NCBI GenBank assembly: GCA_033439685.1
Contig: JAUEDM010000001.1
Coordinates: forward strand, 3,658,001-3,722,000
Direction: 5' to 3'
Length of the DNA stretch: 64,000 nucleotides
Source of the DNA: Apodospora peruviana
Lineage: Eukaryota; Ascomycota; Sordariomycetes; Sordariales; Lasiosphaeriaceae
Shown: positions 53,539 to 64,000 of the stretch, piece after piece
Position numbering within the stretch: the stretch's first letter is position 1
How the letters are laid out: every line of letters starts with the position of its first letter
The notes under the pieces: model-generated
Told to the model about the DNA's origin: nothing
The model's database searches: none
The model's input: only the letters and a program-made list of their open reading frames with translations
Position numbers and translations under genes: made by a program

Positions 53539-56500
53539 ATTGCGTCCATGTGGTTGTTGTACTCGGCCTAGAAGCAGGTAGCCGGGTGGGCGCGGTGTGT
53601 GGTCGAGAGTGAAGCCTCGGCGGGTGTCACCATCGTCGATGGCGCCTCAGGGGCTGACTCGGAGGTCTACGGTGGTGATGTGTCGGGCACCAGTTGAGAC
53701 TAGACAATGCATACATATATGGATATAAGGGATCACCAGAGTATCCCGGCCGGTCTTGGGGGGTCTATATGCGCTTGTTTGGGTGCATAGCCATTGGGGT
53801 CGTCTCTGCTCTTCCGAATGGTATCCTTAACTTGATGACGATGAAGAACCAGTTTTAAGTCATAGAAATATCACGTAATCGTTGCTTTTCCAAGCGAATC
53901 ACACTTTGTTCTTGATGGGCAGCCAAATCAAAGACCCTCAGATGTCAATGATGCACTTGACTGTGGGATTTAGGAAAAACCATTAAAAGAAAGAGGTGTC
54001 TACGTCCTAGGTAGGTATCTATCCATATCTCAGGCATATTATGACCCGTCCGCCTGACGTCGAGCTATTTTCACCTCCGAGGCTTGCACAGGTGCTCTGA
54101 GTTTCTCTCATCGATCAAGAGCTCATACTCTGGGGTGTGCGGTTGAGGAAAGGACGGCGTTATATGTGCAGAAGATTGGTAGATTGGCTTGGGGTGAGTG
54201 AATGAAGTGTGGTGAAAAATGGTGCTACTGTTTTGTCACAGACGATATGTATTTCTTGGGTGAATGGAGGGACGGCGGAGTGAATAATCATGGGTGAATC
54301 AGGATGAGAAAAAAACTCTCAAGAAAGTGGCCAACTTGAACTAGGCAAGCTATTGTGTGAACAGCCACGAACTCCGTTGTCCCTTTCCACCGTGCTATCA
54401 TCCCAAAGCTTACCTAGATACCGAACAACCTTATCATTCCTCCCCAACAACGATACGCGACTTTTTTGCTGCCATTCCCGTAAAGCATAGTTCCCAAGTA
54501 GTCCTTTCCGCCCCATGGCGCCCTTTCCCTATATGACATCTTCCTGTGTCTTTCCTAGCCTGGGGATAGCTGTATTAATTTGGGCTTGAAAAGGTCATCT
54601 TTTAACCAAGTTTGCAGAAATACTGGAGCCGTGAGGACAGCACGGCCTACTTGTTGCATTGTCATCGATTCAATATGTCTGCCGATTGACAGGATTTGTC
54701 TCTAGATTGTCGGGAAGGAGAATTTACGATGTTCGAGAGCAGCTTCGTTAGCTGCTTTGCCCGATAAAAACCCACCATCATCTGCGTTAAAGGTGAGATG
54801 GAGTAACAATCGAGCGAGTCATTGATGCTTAGAATGAGCTGCATTATAAGGACGGTTTCGAATAACGTTGAGAGCTGGAAATAGCTTAATGAGTATGTCA
54901 TAAGCCTATGAATTTTTGGCAAGTTTTTCGTATGCTTCGCTTTCCTGGTTTCCACCGGGCATAGCACGGGAGGTTGTCAATATCCTTGAAAGTTATGAAT
55001 AGTTGGAAACAGACATGCATGTTGGAACCAGTTTGTATCGTGGTTTCTTGGGAATTAGCTTCCTCGGATTCGACTCCTAGATTATAGGTATGTGAGTTGA
55101 ACGCACGACGAATGGGTATTGCTAGTGGAACAAGGCGGGAGCATTAAGGACCTTCTCCGTGTCATCAAAGGGAGAGCCATGCCTGAGCAGATCTTGTCGA
55201 GTGCGTCCTTTTCTCCGAAAAGGACACGATATTCAACGGGCAGAAGCTGAAGTGCAGGTCTAAAGTCTGCCTTGTCGTCGGTTCTCTTGCGACGCTGACA
55301 CGATTAGAACGCTACCCCCGACGCCGCAATCGCGTGACACGAGAGGGAGACCTGGCCCGGCTTGGAGAGACTCCGAATGGTTTTCGCTTGCATCTTGCAC
55401 ATTCCAAAGACCTGAACGTAGTGGTCTGATCTGTTAGTGATGTTTCACAGCAAGATGGAAAATTACCTACTACGATACCAGTTCTTGACATCATCGGTCG
55501 ATTTGTTGATATCGATCTTACCCTAGAGGAAATACCAAATCTTGATAAACTCCTCCTTGCCAACCGTCCTTCACCGTACATTCAGATAGCTGAAAACGTC
55601 CTCGGCCTTTTTCATGTTCTTGAACTCTTCGTCTTCTTCCAACACGGCGATGTAGTTCTTGGCGGGCTATAATTTTAAGGTCTTGCATTTCCACTAGGGT
55701 TGACGTGAACAACCAATTCCGATCCACCAACGTGACCATCGACCCCCTTTGATGTGGACTAAACGAATTCACAACTGGGAAGACTTACCACTTGTAGGTT
55801 TGTGGGGCAAAATACTCCGCTAACTATTATCCGACTTCGCTACCATTGTTGGTAGGTACCTAGTCTGTATTTCCCGGTATGTCCAGAATGGCATGAATGT
55901 CGGCAATAACGTCCTAGGTCCCGGCGAGGTTCTCATTCGCGACTTCGCGGCGAGAGATTCCAACCTCCTGAAAGGCTTCACGCCGTTCTGTGGCCTTCTT
56001 CCAGACAAGCAATGGGAAGGTCAGGGGTCATGTCAGGTTGTCGTTTGGGGCGAGAGCTAACTCATTCCGTGCCTCGGCGGCATCCTAGATGTCATTATGG
56101 CCGCCAACACGCGGATCGGATTCCCCCTGACCGGTATCAGTTGTAGGTCAATTGATAGAATCCTAAGAAACGAAGAGGAGTACTTGAAGAGCCTTAATCA
56201 TGTCGTACTATAACCGTCTGATTACCTATTGATGATAAGTAGGTACCTAGGTATCCGTCGAAGACCGTTAGGTCCAATGCTGGAAAGGACTTAGCGCGGA
56301 TCTGATCACGCCTCGACCGGGCAGTGCCGGCGTTGGCACTTGGCACCATCAATGTCTGGTGACGTTGGCGGGCATCTTTTGGTCGGGAGTTGGCAGCAGG
56401 TACTCCGTAAGGCGATGGATGATTAAGCACGATGTCACCGAGTGTCGTCAGTCCGAACAGTAACACAGGCTACGCCCGGACCTACAGCATTATTTCGTAC

Positions 56501-57261
56501 CTCCCGTCGTCCTCAGTACCTGAACCGCTGGGTACAATATCTGGTGTTGTACAAGTCCACTCTGTATCCTAATTTCCAAAGTCTTCTACAGCGTAATATC
56601 CACTATCCAATAGTCTAGATATTTTTTCTTCACTCGGAATAAACAGACCTGGTTGGAATGCAAAACATTGAGACTGATGTGCCCAGGTACCAACAATAGG
56701 AAGTGGTCGATGCACCGCCACCGATGGGTGCCGGGCGCTACCTAGTGGTGATTCAGGCCTCCACACTCAAGATCCCAAGTGCAGGTCGGGTGCGGGGCTG
56801 GCTTGTTAGTACTTCTAGTTCTCGGCGCCCCCCCCACCCCCCCATGAGTCCAGTCGCCCTGTGCCCCTCCTCATGGTTAAAACATGCAAAACCTCCAAGC
56901 TGCTGCCTCCACGATCCACACGACCGTTTGTCCCGTTCCCGCCGTACCACCGAGAGAGAATGCATAGACATCAGTGACACTATTCCCGTACGTGAGCTGC
57001 TGCCGTGAATCGTGTTTTGCGCTGCGCAATGCTGACTCCTTTTCCCATTAGACTTGACGACGGTTGACGACGCCAAGGGACCGCGATTGCCTCCTCTAGC
57101 GGCCGACCCCTAAATTGCCCGGTCCTCGACTCGGCCCTCGTCGACGAGCCTGCTTTCACCCCATCTTCCGCCGTCGCTGGTTTTGTTGTCCTTAGTTCTA
57201 TTGTCCGCCCCACCCGACATTCACTCCGTCCGAGTCGCCCTACCGAAGCAACATAACAAAA
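53539..57261. other. Gene-poor region
   Basis: About 3.7 kb with only broken protein-like pieces, for example minus-strand KNYIAVLEEDEEFKNMKKAE and KEEFIKIWYFL near 55500-55670, separated by stops. TACCTAGGTA motifs recur at 54008, 55851 and 56240. The last 250 bases are the probable protease promoter. No intact gene supported. Confidence 0.45.
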
Positions 57262-58696
57262 ATGCCATTCCGGCAAAGAGTCGCAAGACATTTTGGAGAC
57301 ACCGTGAGCAGACCTCCTCCTGACTTTCTACCTCTCGTCGTCTCCTCATCTCTCGTACTTCACCCTGTCGCCTCACCCATTATACCTGTTTCCTTAGGTC
57401 CTAAGACCAACTTCACACCATTACATACCGATACCGCCAAGATGGCGCCATCCTCTCCCTCCAACCAGCCAAGCACGTCGCCGAGGCACAAGTTCTTGGC
57501 CGAAGCCAAACCCAAGGGTGCGGTCGCGGCGCAGAAGAAGGCCGAACCCGATGCCGGCAAAGTCGTGAAGCCGGGGGCGAAGCAAGTTGCTCGCCGTCGT
57601 GCCGCCATCCCCCGTGATCGACGCGAGAGTCGCGCCGACAGGTGCATTGGAGATCCCGATCTGGAGCTGACCAAGCCACAGCTGTCACCCACCGCGCCAT
57701 ACCTATCATGTGAGTTCTTGACGTGATCTAGTGCCAATCCCAGCTTGATTAACTTGCCGCCCTCTCGAAGACCACGATATTCTCCGTATGCCAGCCAGTT
57801 CACACCCTTGCACGAGTTTCTTGGTGCTGACTTTGATCTTAGTGACGGGAGATGATATAAAAGCCCTCAAATACGATTGGCTTACTGATAGCGTATGTCC
57901 AACCTGCCCCTTATAGCGAGTTGACCGCTAACTTGTTGCCAGAACATTGCCTTTTGGGAAGAGTATGTTCGACTCGCCTATACCTCCCCTTATTAGACTC
58001 ACTAGTTCATTTACCCCGACCTCACCCGAGATTCTGCACTTGGACACTCCTCTCGTCACAACTAAGTTTGAGCTGAAGTGCTAATATGTTACCCCTAGAT
58101 GGCTTGAACGGGAGGTTCTCCCAAAATACCCGCGGGCTCGCATCATCCTCATGCGCCCGAGCATGACCTTCCTACTCATGAACGCCGTCGATGTTAAGGG
58201 CATTGCCGAAGCACTGCCCAAGTTCCAGAAAGTCACGCACATCTTTCTGCCCATCAACGATAACAGGGATGGCACGCGGGCCGACGGCGGCTCCCACTGG
58301 TCGCTCCTGCTGGTATCCGTCATAGACGGGGTCGCATTCCACTACGACTCGCTCGGCGGCGCCAACTACTTCGAGGCGCAAAAGTGCACCGACCGGCTCA
58401 GCAAACTGCTGGGCACTGCCCTCAGGTTCCATCAGCTTGACGACACTCCCCAGCAGGAGAATAGTAATGACTGCGGGGTGTTTGTCTGCATACTGATGCG
58501 CCACCTGCTAATAAAGCGCCTTCTCAACGCCAACGCCAACGAGAAGGTGTCCATGTCGATGGCCAACAAGGTTATCGACAGCCACGGTGGCCGGAAAGAG
58601 ATGCTCAAAATCATTGAATCGTTACGAAAGGAGGGAGAGCGACGGCGCAGCGCCAGCCCCTTCTCGACATCACGCACGCCGCCTCGGATTGAGTAG
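57262..58696 (+). CDS. Ulp1/Nep-type cysteine protease (C48; SUMO/NEDD8 deconjugase-like)
   Basis: Modelled as exons 57262-57709, 57771-57785 (15 bases), 57843-57892, 57943-57962 (20 bases) and 58099-58696, giving 376 aa. Splicing builds YLSYHDILLTGDDIKALKYD, WLTDS and NIAFWEEWLEREVLPKYPRA, the conserved N-terminal lobe. Catalytic residues follow: His in GGSHWSLLLVS, Asp in HYDSLGG, oxyanion Gln in QQENSNDCGVFVCILMRHLL, with the nucleophile Cys at about 303. The order matches the NEDP1/Nep2 type of the Ulp1 family, which removes NEDD8 or SUMO from proteins. The N-terminal part is basic, Ser/Pro-rich and unconserved. ATG 57442 (MAPSSPSNQ, context CCAAGATGG) is an equally good start and would shorten the protein by 60 residues. 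Confidence 0.88.
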
Positions 58697-60599
58697 GCCG
58701 TCTGACCTCATGTCTACTTCATGCGCCAGGTCATTGTACACACGAAAACCTTGGTATAAAGCCCTGTATTCTATTCACCAGATGCATGTTGTGGGATTAG
58801 TTTCGGTCGAAGACGGATGGCATGGCCTGGAGGCCAGCCCATTTTTGCGGTTCTTACCATGTTACTCTTTCTTTTTCGGTTCATCATGTTACTCTTTCCC
58901 GACCTGCCCCCTTTTCTCGGGTTCTCGGGTGTCTGATTCACCCACTACGGCTTTTTATTCGAAACCGGCGAGAAGGATCGACATACCGCAGTGACCCTCA
59001 AGTGAAGTATCGTCTTTCTTGGATGGGCGTTTGTGGTGGCCCATCTCGTCCTTCATGATGGGTTGTCTTCTTCTGATGGTCATCGTCCCAACGCGAGCCG
59101 GATCAACACAGTGACATCTGCCATGAGGTCAAGTGTCGTCCCCCAGGGGTTTTGTGGTGTCAATTTATCTCATTCCTATCTGGAATACAGCGTCAGGTGT
59201 GTATCAAAAAGGCCGTGAAGGAGGATGCAAGACCGATGAAAACGGAACAAAGGGTCGGCGTTGTATGGGTGGTTTTATGCCCAAAACCACGGATATCAAG
59301 ACAACCGGCAGGCAGGAACGCATCAAGGGTAGGTTCCAGGGTTCTCGGAGCAATTTGTTCTACAGGTTGACGGTTCTCTTGTTGTACGAAGGGACAAGGA
59401 TAACGATTTGGGAGCGATTTGGAAATGGCAGGCACTTGCTTGGGATGTGGTCACTGCTGTCATCGTATGGATGGAGGGAGTCGGGCGTTTTATGGTCTGG
59501 TCTAGTTGGAGCAAAGTACCCCCGTTTGCATTGTTTGGTTTGGGTTCGCTGGGTTTTTTCTTTTAGGCGATTGGATTTCGATTTGTACAGCAACAACAGT
59601 CCATGAGCAGAGCAAGAGCAAGAGCATGAGTAAAGAGCATTGAGTCACTGTATAGACATGATTATTCTCATTACTCTGATGTTGTGTTGCGTGGCGTGCT
59701 TATGTATATCTGACAGGTAGAGTTCAAGAACATACTCTAGAATCTTTTTGTGTATGCATCAAGGGAGTCAGTTTATTTTGGGCGTGCCTGATCTGTTTTT
59801 CTTTCTTTTTTTTTTTCTGCTTTATATTTCTAATGGTCATCATTTTATTCAGAATTTCCAAACAACAGCCAGGCAAGGTAAGTAAGGTTAGTATCACTTC
59901 CCATTCCTCCCCAAACCAGAGTCAGTCTACCTACTTCATCTTCGCAAAAACAACACAAGATGGAACCTTGGCGTGAGACAGTCATTGCGAGCCTCGTTTC
60001 AATGAATGAACTTTCGATAACTGCCTTGAGGGGGAATTTGTCCCTTTACACACGCCCCATCCACCTTACCTACAGGCGCACCAGGAATAAAAAAGGCGTG
60101 CCACAGTACCTTATATATACCACCTTAACAACGTATCTCCCCACAAAAGTTAGGTACTAGCATACACACCTACTCAACCTCCAAATGGGAGAAACCCGTA
60201 GTCAAGTGGTAGTACGCTATAAGTCGCCTAAGGTGTGCAATTAATGCCAACCTATATCTGGGTCCTACAACGCATACCGTCCTCCGACCATAGTTGCGAT
60301 GGCTCTGAGCCCATGAATTCGAGTCTCAAGTAGGCTAACCAAACCTATGAGATTCTCCAACAAATGACTTCTATTTAGATCACTGAGCCTATTAGTTCGA
60401 GTTCTGTCTGATCCGTGATTGAGTTCTTTTCTTCTTTGGTCTGGAACTATTGATCGCCAATACCATACCATATCAAACAACCTAAGTATCGACGTCGAGT
60501 CTGGAAAAGGGGGGATCTAGGTATTTCCCATGCCCGATAAAACACCTTTATCATTATTTCATGTTATGAGATTGTATCGCATTCAGCACTGTTCATTCC
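58697..60599. other. Intergenic region between convergent genes
   Basis: Shared 3' flanks of the protease and SLX9; nothing recognised. T-rich tract at about 59800-59817. Confidence 0.5.
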
Positions 60600-61363
60600 T
60601 CATGACGACTTATGTAAAAAGGCAGGATTCTGCTCCATCGTAGCAGATATGAACCCCCTTAACGCGGCCCACCGATTCGATGTTGCCGACACGGCGGGTG
60701 CTGGTGGTGCCTCTGTTGTGTCAATCTTCTCTTCTGCTGCTGTCGCTACCACGTTATGCTGTTGCTGTTGCTGCTGCTCACTACTGTTCCCTGCTGACGA
60801 GGAAGTCACCGTAGCCAGCTGCGCCAAACTCCTCCCGAACCGCTCCATCTCGCCCTTGACGACCTTTTCCTTGCGCTTGAGGGCGCCCGGCCTCGATTTT
60901 AACGACTTGTGTCTGACTTTGCCCTGCAGCGCCTGCTCGATGTCCATCATAGCGTCACCACCTTTCGCCTTTGACTCGGCGGCAATGTCGTCAAGGGCGT
61001 CACCTAGAGACTCGAGGGTGGTGACGAGTTTCTTGGACGGTCTGCGGCGTTTGAGCGTCTTTTTGGAGGAAGGGTGGGATTTTGATATCTTTGAGACGAA
61101 AGCCGAGTGCCTGATTGTACGCTTGTCACGCTTGGAGTCGATGAAGGAGTCCGAGACGACATTGTTCTCGCGGTGCAGTTTGCGCGGCAAGAGGGGGTCG
61201 GCCAGGCGGGCGCGGGCCTTTTGGCGCGCTGTGAGCCGTTTGGCGCCGCTTCCGCTGGCAGCGGAAGAGGTTGTTGGTGCTATTGGGGCCTGTAATGTAT
61301 GCGTGTTAGGTATTAATGTGGTCTCAGTTTGGTGGAGGGCTGGGTGGTGTGCGGACGTACCAT
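60600..61363 (-). CDS. SLX9: Ribosome biogenesis protein SLX9 homologue
   Basis: Modelled as exon 1 61363-61361 (the ATG alone) and exon 2 61289-60600, giving 230 aa. The intron (GTACGT, CTAAC branch, TTACAG) separates the start codon from APIAPTTSSAASGSGAKRLT. The body matches Slx9: RADPLL-type segment ARARLADPLLPRKLHRENN, basic KKTLKRRRPSKKLVTTLESL, then HKSLKSRPGALKRKEKVVKG, ERFGRSLAQLA and the conserved C-terminal SNRWAALRGFISATMEQNPA. Slx9 is a nucleolar factor for small-subunit (pre-40S) maturation and export. A polyglutamine run (SSEQQQQQQH) precedes the C-terminal motif. An unspliced reading is open through the intron, but homologues support the short start. Divergent from the UBA4 homologue. 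Confidence 0.88.
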
Positions 61364-61887
61364 GATTTGCCGTTTTGTGGTGTTGTAAGTCTGTTCGAGA
61401 GTCGAGACAGGACTCGGGTATCCAATGCGATGTCAGCGATGCAGTGGTGGATTGGATCAAGGTAGAATGGACTTTTTAGTGGACCTGAACTCCACCGTTG
61501 ATCTGCGTGGGGTAGCGAGATTTTTCACCGCCCAGTGCCCCCGCCGAGGCTTGCAAGGGTCCCTGCCAGCCTCTGTGCCACAGGAAGGTCCGCGTCTTGG
61601 CAAGACTCCAGGGCCGGTAAGTTTTGGAGGGGGAAGAGGGCCTCACTCAACTTCTTTACCAGGTATGAAATGTGACTCTGTTCGATATCTAAGGAAAGGG
61701 TATTTTGTTCATGAATCTAGTGTTTCTTATTCTGAAGAACTTTATCTTGTTGAGAGTCTAAGAACTGAGATAGCGTCAACCTATTTCTGCGAGCGTTTGG
61801 TGGAAGGACTCCCGTCCAAGTGGTTAAGACTTGGGGATATCAACTTATCAAGTGTATCGACGACGTGCCCCTAGAGTGACGCAAGAC
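61364..61887. promoter_or_regulatory. Divergent promoter region (SLX9 / UBA4)
   Basis: 524 bases between opposed start codons; no clear element by eye. Confidence 0.45.
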
Positions 61888-63428
61888 ATGGAGGAAAGGA
61901 CAGGTCCACCGTCTAGTCAGAATGGCACAACTGCTGTATCAAGCGTGCGCAAACGCACCTCTACCGAGGAGAGCAGGCGAGGGCCGAGCCGACCCCTGAC
62001 CCAGGCTGAGTTTGAGCGATACTCTCGCCAAATGATTGTCCCGGGAATGGGAAAGGAAGGTAGGACATCATCGCTCTCAAAATTTCTCAATATTCATCAT
62101 CATGAACCAAATACCTTACTGATCTGGGCAACCTGTAAGGCCAACTCCGCCTGATCAACTCCCGAATCCTCATCATCGGCGCCGGCGGCCTCGGCTGCCC
62201 TGCGGCGCAATACGTCGCCGGCGCCGGGGTAGGCACGATCGGGATCGTCGATGGCGACGTCGTCGAGACCTCCAACCTCCACCGACAGGTTGGCCACTCT
62301 ACCTCCAGAATCGGCATGAAGAAGGTTGACAGCCTCATCACACACCTCAGGCATCTAAACCCTCTGCCGAGGTACATCCCCTACCCTTTCCACATTAACG
62401 CCCAAAACGCCGCCGACATTATCTCACCATTTGACCTGGTGATGGACTGCACCGACAACCCAGCAACCCGGTATCTCATCTCCGACGTCTGCGTGCTCGT
62501 CCAGAAACCGCTCGTATCAGCGGCATCCGTCCAGAAATCCGGCCAGCTGATCGTTCTCAACTGTCCACCTGCTCCCCAGGGTCAACTTGACGGTACCACG
62601 GCACCCTGCTATCGATGCTGTTTCCCCAAGCCGCCACCGCCATCCTCGATGGTGTCCTGCGGCGAGGCCGGCATAATGGGGCCAGTGGTAGGTATGATGG
62701 GCGTCGCGCAGGCAGGCGAAGCGCTCAAGATCATCTCGTCTGCGCTGAACATCCCGTCGTCTACACAGCCACTAGACTCGGAGGTAGTAGACAGGAATCT
62801 ACGACAGCCTTATCTGCTCATCTACTCGTACGACCTTGAAGCAGCCATCGGGCCCATGTCCTTCCGGGCGCTGAAAATGGCTGGCCGGCGTAAGAAATGC
62901 TTCGCCTGCGGGGAGAACTCGACCCTTTCTCTGGAAGGGATCCGTTCGGGTACGCCAAACTATGAGCAATTTTGCAGCTTACCGGCGCCGAAACATGCTT
63001 TATCCGCAGAGGAAAGGATCACGGCGACGGAATATCAGAACCTAAAAGAAAGGGGTCTTTTACCAGAGCATCATCTCCTCGTCGATACGAGAGAAAAGGA
63101 GCATTTCTCATTCGGCGCCATCGACGGGGCGGTTAATTTCCCGTTTGGGAAGCTGTTGATGACGGCGGCACAAGTGAAAAGAGACAAGTCAAATGGCGGC
63201 GCAGAACCACAGACGCAGATGATTTTGCCCAATGAGCTTGCGTTAGATACGGTAGATGGAAATGCGCCCATCTTTGTAGTTTGTCGGCGTGGGCTGGACT
63301 CGCAAGAGGCTGTGGAGAAACTTAAAGAGATGGGGTTGGATGATGGCGGAAAGAGGAAGATTATGGACATTATCGGTGGTATGAGGGCGTGGAAGGAGGA
63401 GGTTGATTCCACATTTCCTTTTATATAG
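61888..63428 (+). CDS. UBA4: MOCS3/UBA4-type adenylyltransferase and sulfurtransferase
   Basis: Modelled as exons 61888-62059 and 62140-63428, giving 486 aa. The intron (GTAGGA, ACTGAT branch, GTAAG) joins PGMGKE to GQLRLINSRILIIGAGGLGC. The N-terminal E1/ThiF domain has the ATP motif GAGGLGCP at about residue 71, SNLHRQVGHS, MDCTDNPATRYLISD, zinc cysteines in TAPCYRCCFP and CFACGEN, and SCGEAGIMGPVVG. The C-terminal rhodanese domain (about 355-486) has LLVDTREKEHF, AVNFP, the catalytic Cys in VCRRGLDSQ (about 439) and GGMRAWKEEVD. The protein adenylates and thiocarboxylates Urm1 (tRNA wobble-uridine thiolation, urmylation) and MOCS2A/Cnx7-type sulphur carriers for molybdopterin. Cytosolic. 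Fungi keep both roles in one protein. Confidence 0.96.
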
Positions 63429-63843
63429 CACACGCCACTGTGGGCTCAATGAGATATTTCAAGAATGGACACTGCATCAGGAAGTGTCAATAAAAATGAT
63501 CAAAAAGGTCAAGGGGAGACTTGTATTGGTCGTTCGTGTCTGTCTGTCTGGTCGTTTTCCTTCCTTAACCGACTATGGTACAATGGGGAGGGAGAGTGTG
63601 TCTCTGAACGCCGATGCAAAATCAGGAGCATCCTATACTCACATGACAGTGATGTCGACAAAAGGAAAACAAAAAGAAATGGCGAATGAGCACCAATGAT
63701 AAATACCTACCCGAAGGGAGGCCGTATATGGACCTTAGTCCAGTTCAGGTGCATGACCTATACCGCCGTCACATTCTCAACACTCAACCATCCTTGACCT
63801 CAAGATCAGCCTGAACTATATAGTTTCGTTTTCGATCACCCGT
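63429..63843. other. 3' spacer between convergent genes
   Basis: No gene recognised. Confidence 0.4.
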
Positions 63844-63947
63844 TTATACAGCAAGCGGCTTGCGCTTCCTGTTGAACGCACGCTGGTCCTTCAGCCACTG
63901 CCTGTAGCCAGCCACACTGGATATCTTCTCACCGTAGTAATCAGGCA
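63844..63947 (-). CDS. C-terminal exon of an unidentified gene (runs off right edge)
   Basis: On the minus strand an acceptor (CTGAC branch at about 63971, GAACAG ending at 63948) opens a frame PDYYGEKISSVAGYRQWLKD, QRAFNRKRKPLAV and stop at 63846-63844. Clean splice signals and a compositionally sensible 34-residue end support a real last exon; upstream exons lie beyond 64000. The basic end is not diagnostic and I do not recognise the protein. Confidence 0.5.
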
Positions 63948-64000
63948 CTGTTCGCGCAGCGTCAGCTTCACATCCCATCTCTCATGGCAAACGGGTGATA

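Noticed and set aside
55065..55085. GATTCGACTCC resembling a B box on the plus strand
   Set aside because: No A box or acceptor stem could be found upstream.

Overview
The window is genomic DNA from a filamentous ascomycete (Pezizomycotina, probably a Sordariomycete; genus not determinable by eye). The evidence is eukaryotic gene structure throughout: short introns of about 50-90 bases with GTRNGT donors, CTRAC branch sites and CAG/TAG acceptors. The gene content is typically fungal: glycogen debranching enzyme, NAD-glycerol-3-phosphate dehydrogenase, SLX9, a UBA4/MOCS3 homologue, a GH18 chitinase with CBM18, and a CFEM-like membrane protein. No rRNA, confident tRNA, CRISPR or prokaryotic signal was seen.

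Bases 1-12,810 hold a catabolism-like neighbourhood with duplicated families: two carboxymuconolactone-decarboxylase-type genes (one cut by the window edge), two metallo-beta-lactamase-fold hydrolases, two beta-hydroxyacid (3-hydroxyisobutyrate-type) dehydrogenases and one zinc alcohol dehydrogenase. They lie partly as divergent pairs sharing promoters. A decayed DUF7726-like gene sits between them. Ring opening followed by oxidation and decarboxylation of a lactone, lactam or aromatic-derived acid is a reasonable hypothesis, not a demonstrated pathway.

From 12.8 to 16.6 kb there is degenerate coding sequence, followed by an HExxH zincin (16.6-17.7 kb), a possible tRNA-derived SINE (about 18.5 kb) and a chitinase (19.1-20.6 kb). 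From 20.6 to 29.7 kb the DNA is gene-poor, with only two small cysteine-rich secreted-type genes (one with a damaged start) and an ankyrin relic.

From 29.7 to 48.8 kb the window is a conserved housekeeping block: CFEM-like membrane protein, glycogen debranching enzyme (1,578 aa after splicing), a small single-pass membrane protein, GPD, a gamma-glutamylcyclotransferase-like membrane protein and a UDP-glycosyltransferase-like gene. A decayed gene lies at 39 kb.

From 48.8 to 57.2 kb the DNA is again gene-poor, with a broken nicotianamine-synthase-like gene, a cysteine-rich fragment and one frameshifted membrane protein gene. The right end has a Ulp1/Nep-type SUMO/NEDD8 protease with micro-exons, SLX9 and UBA4 in divergent orientation, and the last exon of an unidentified gene. 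Exon coordinates were worked out by hand from frame continuity and splice signals and should be treated as models.
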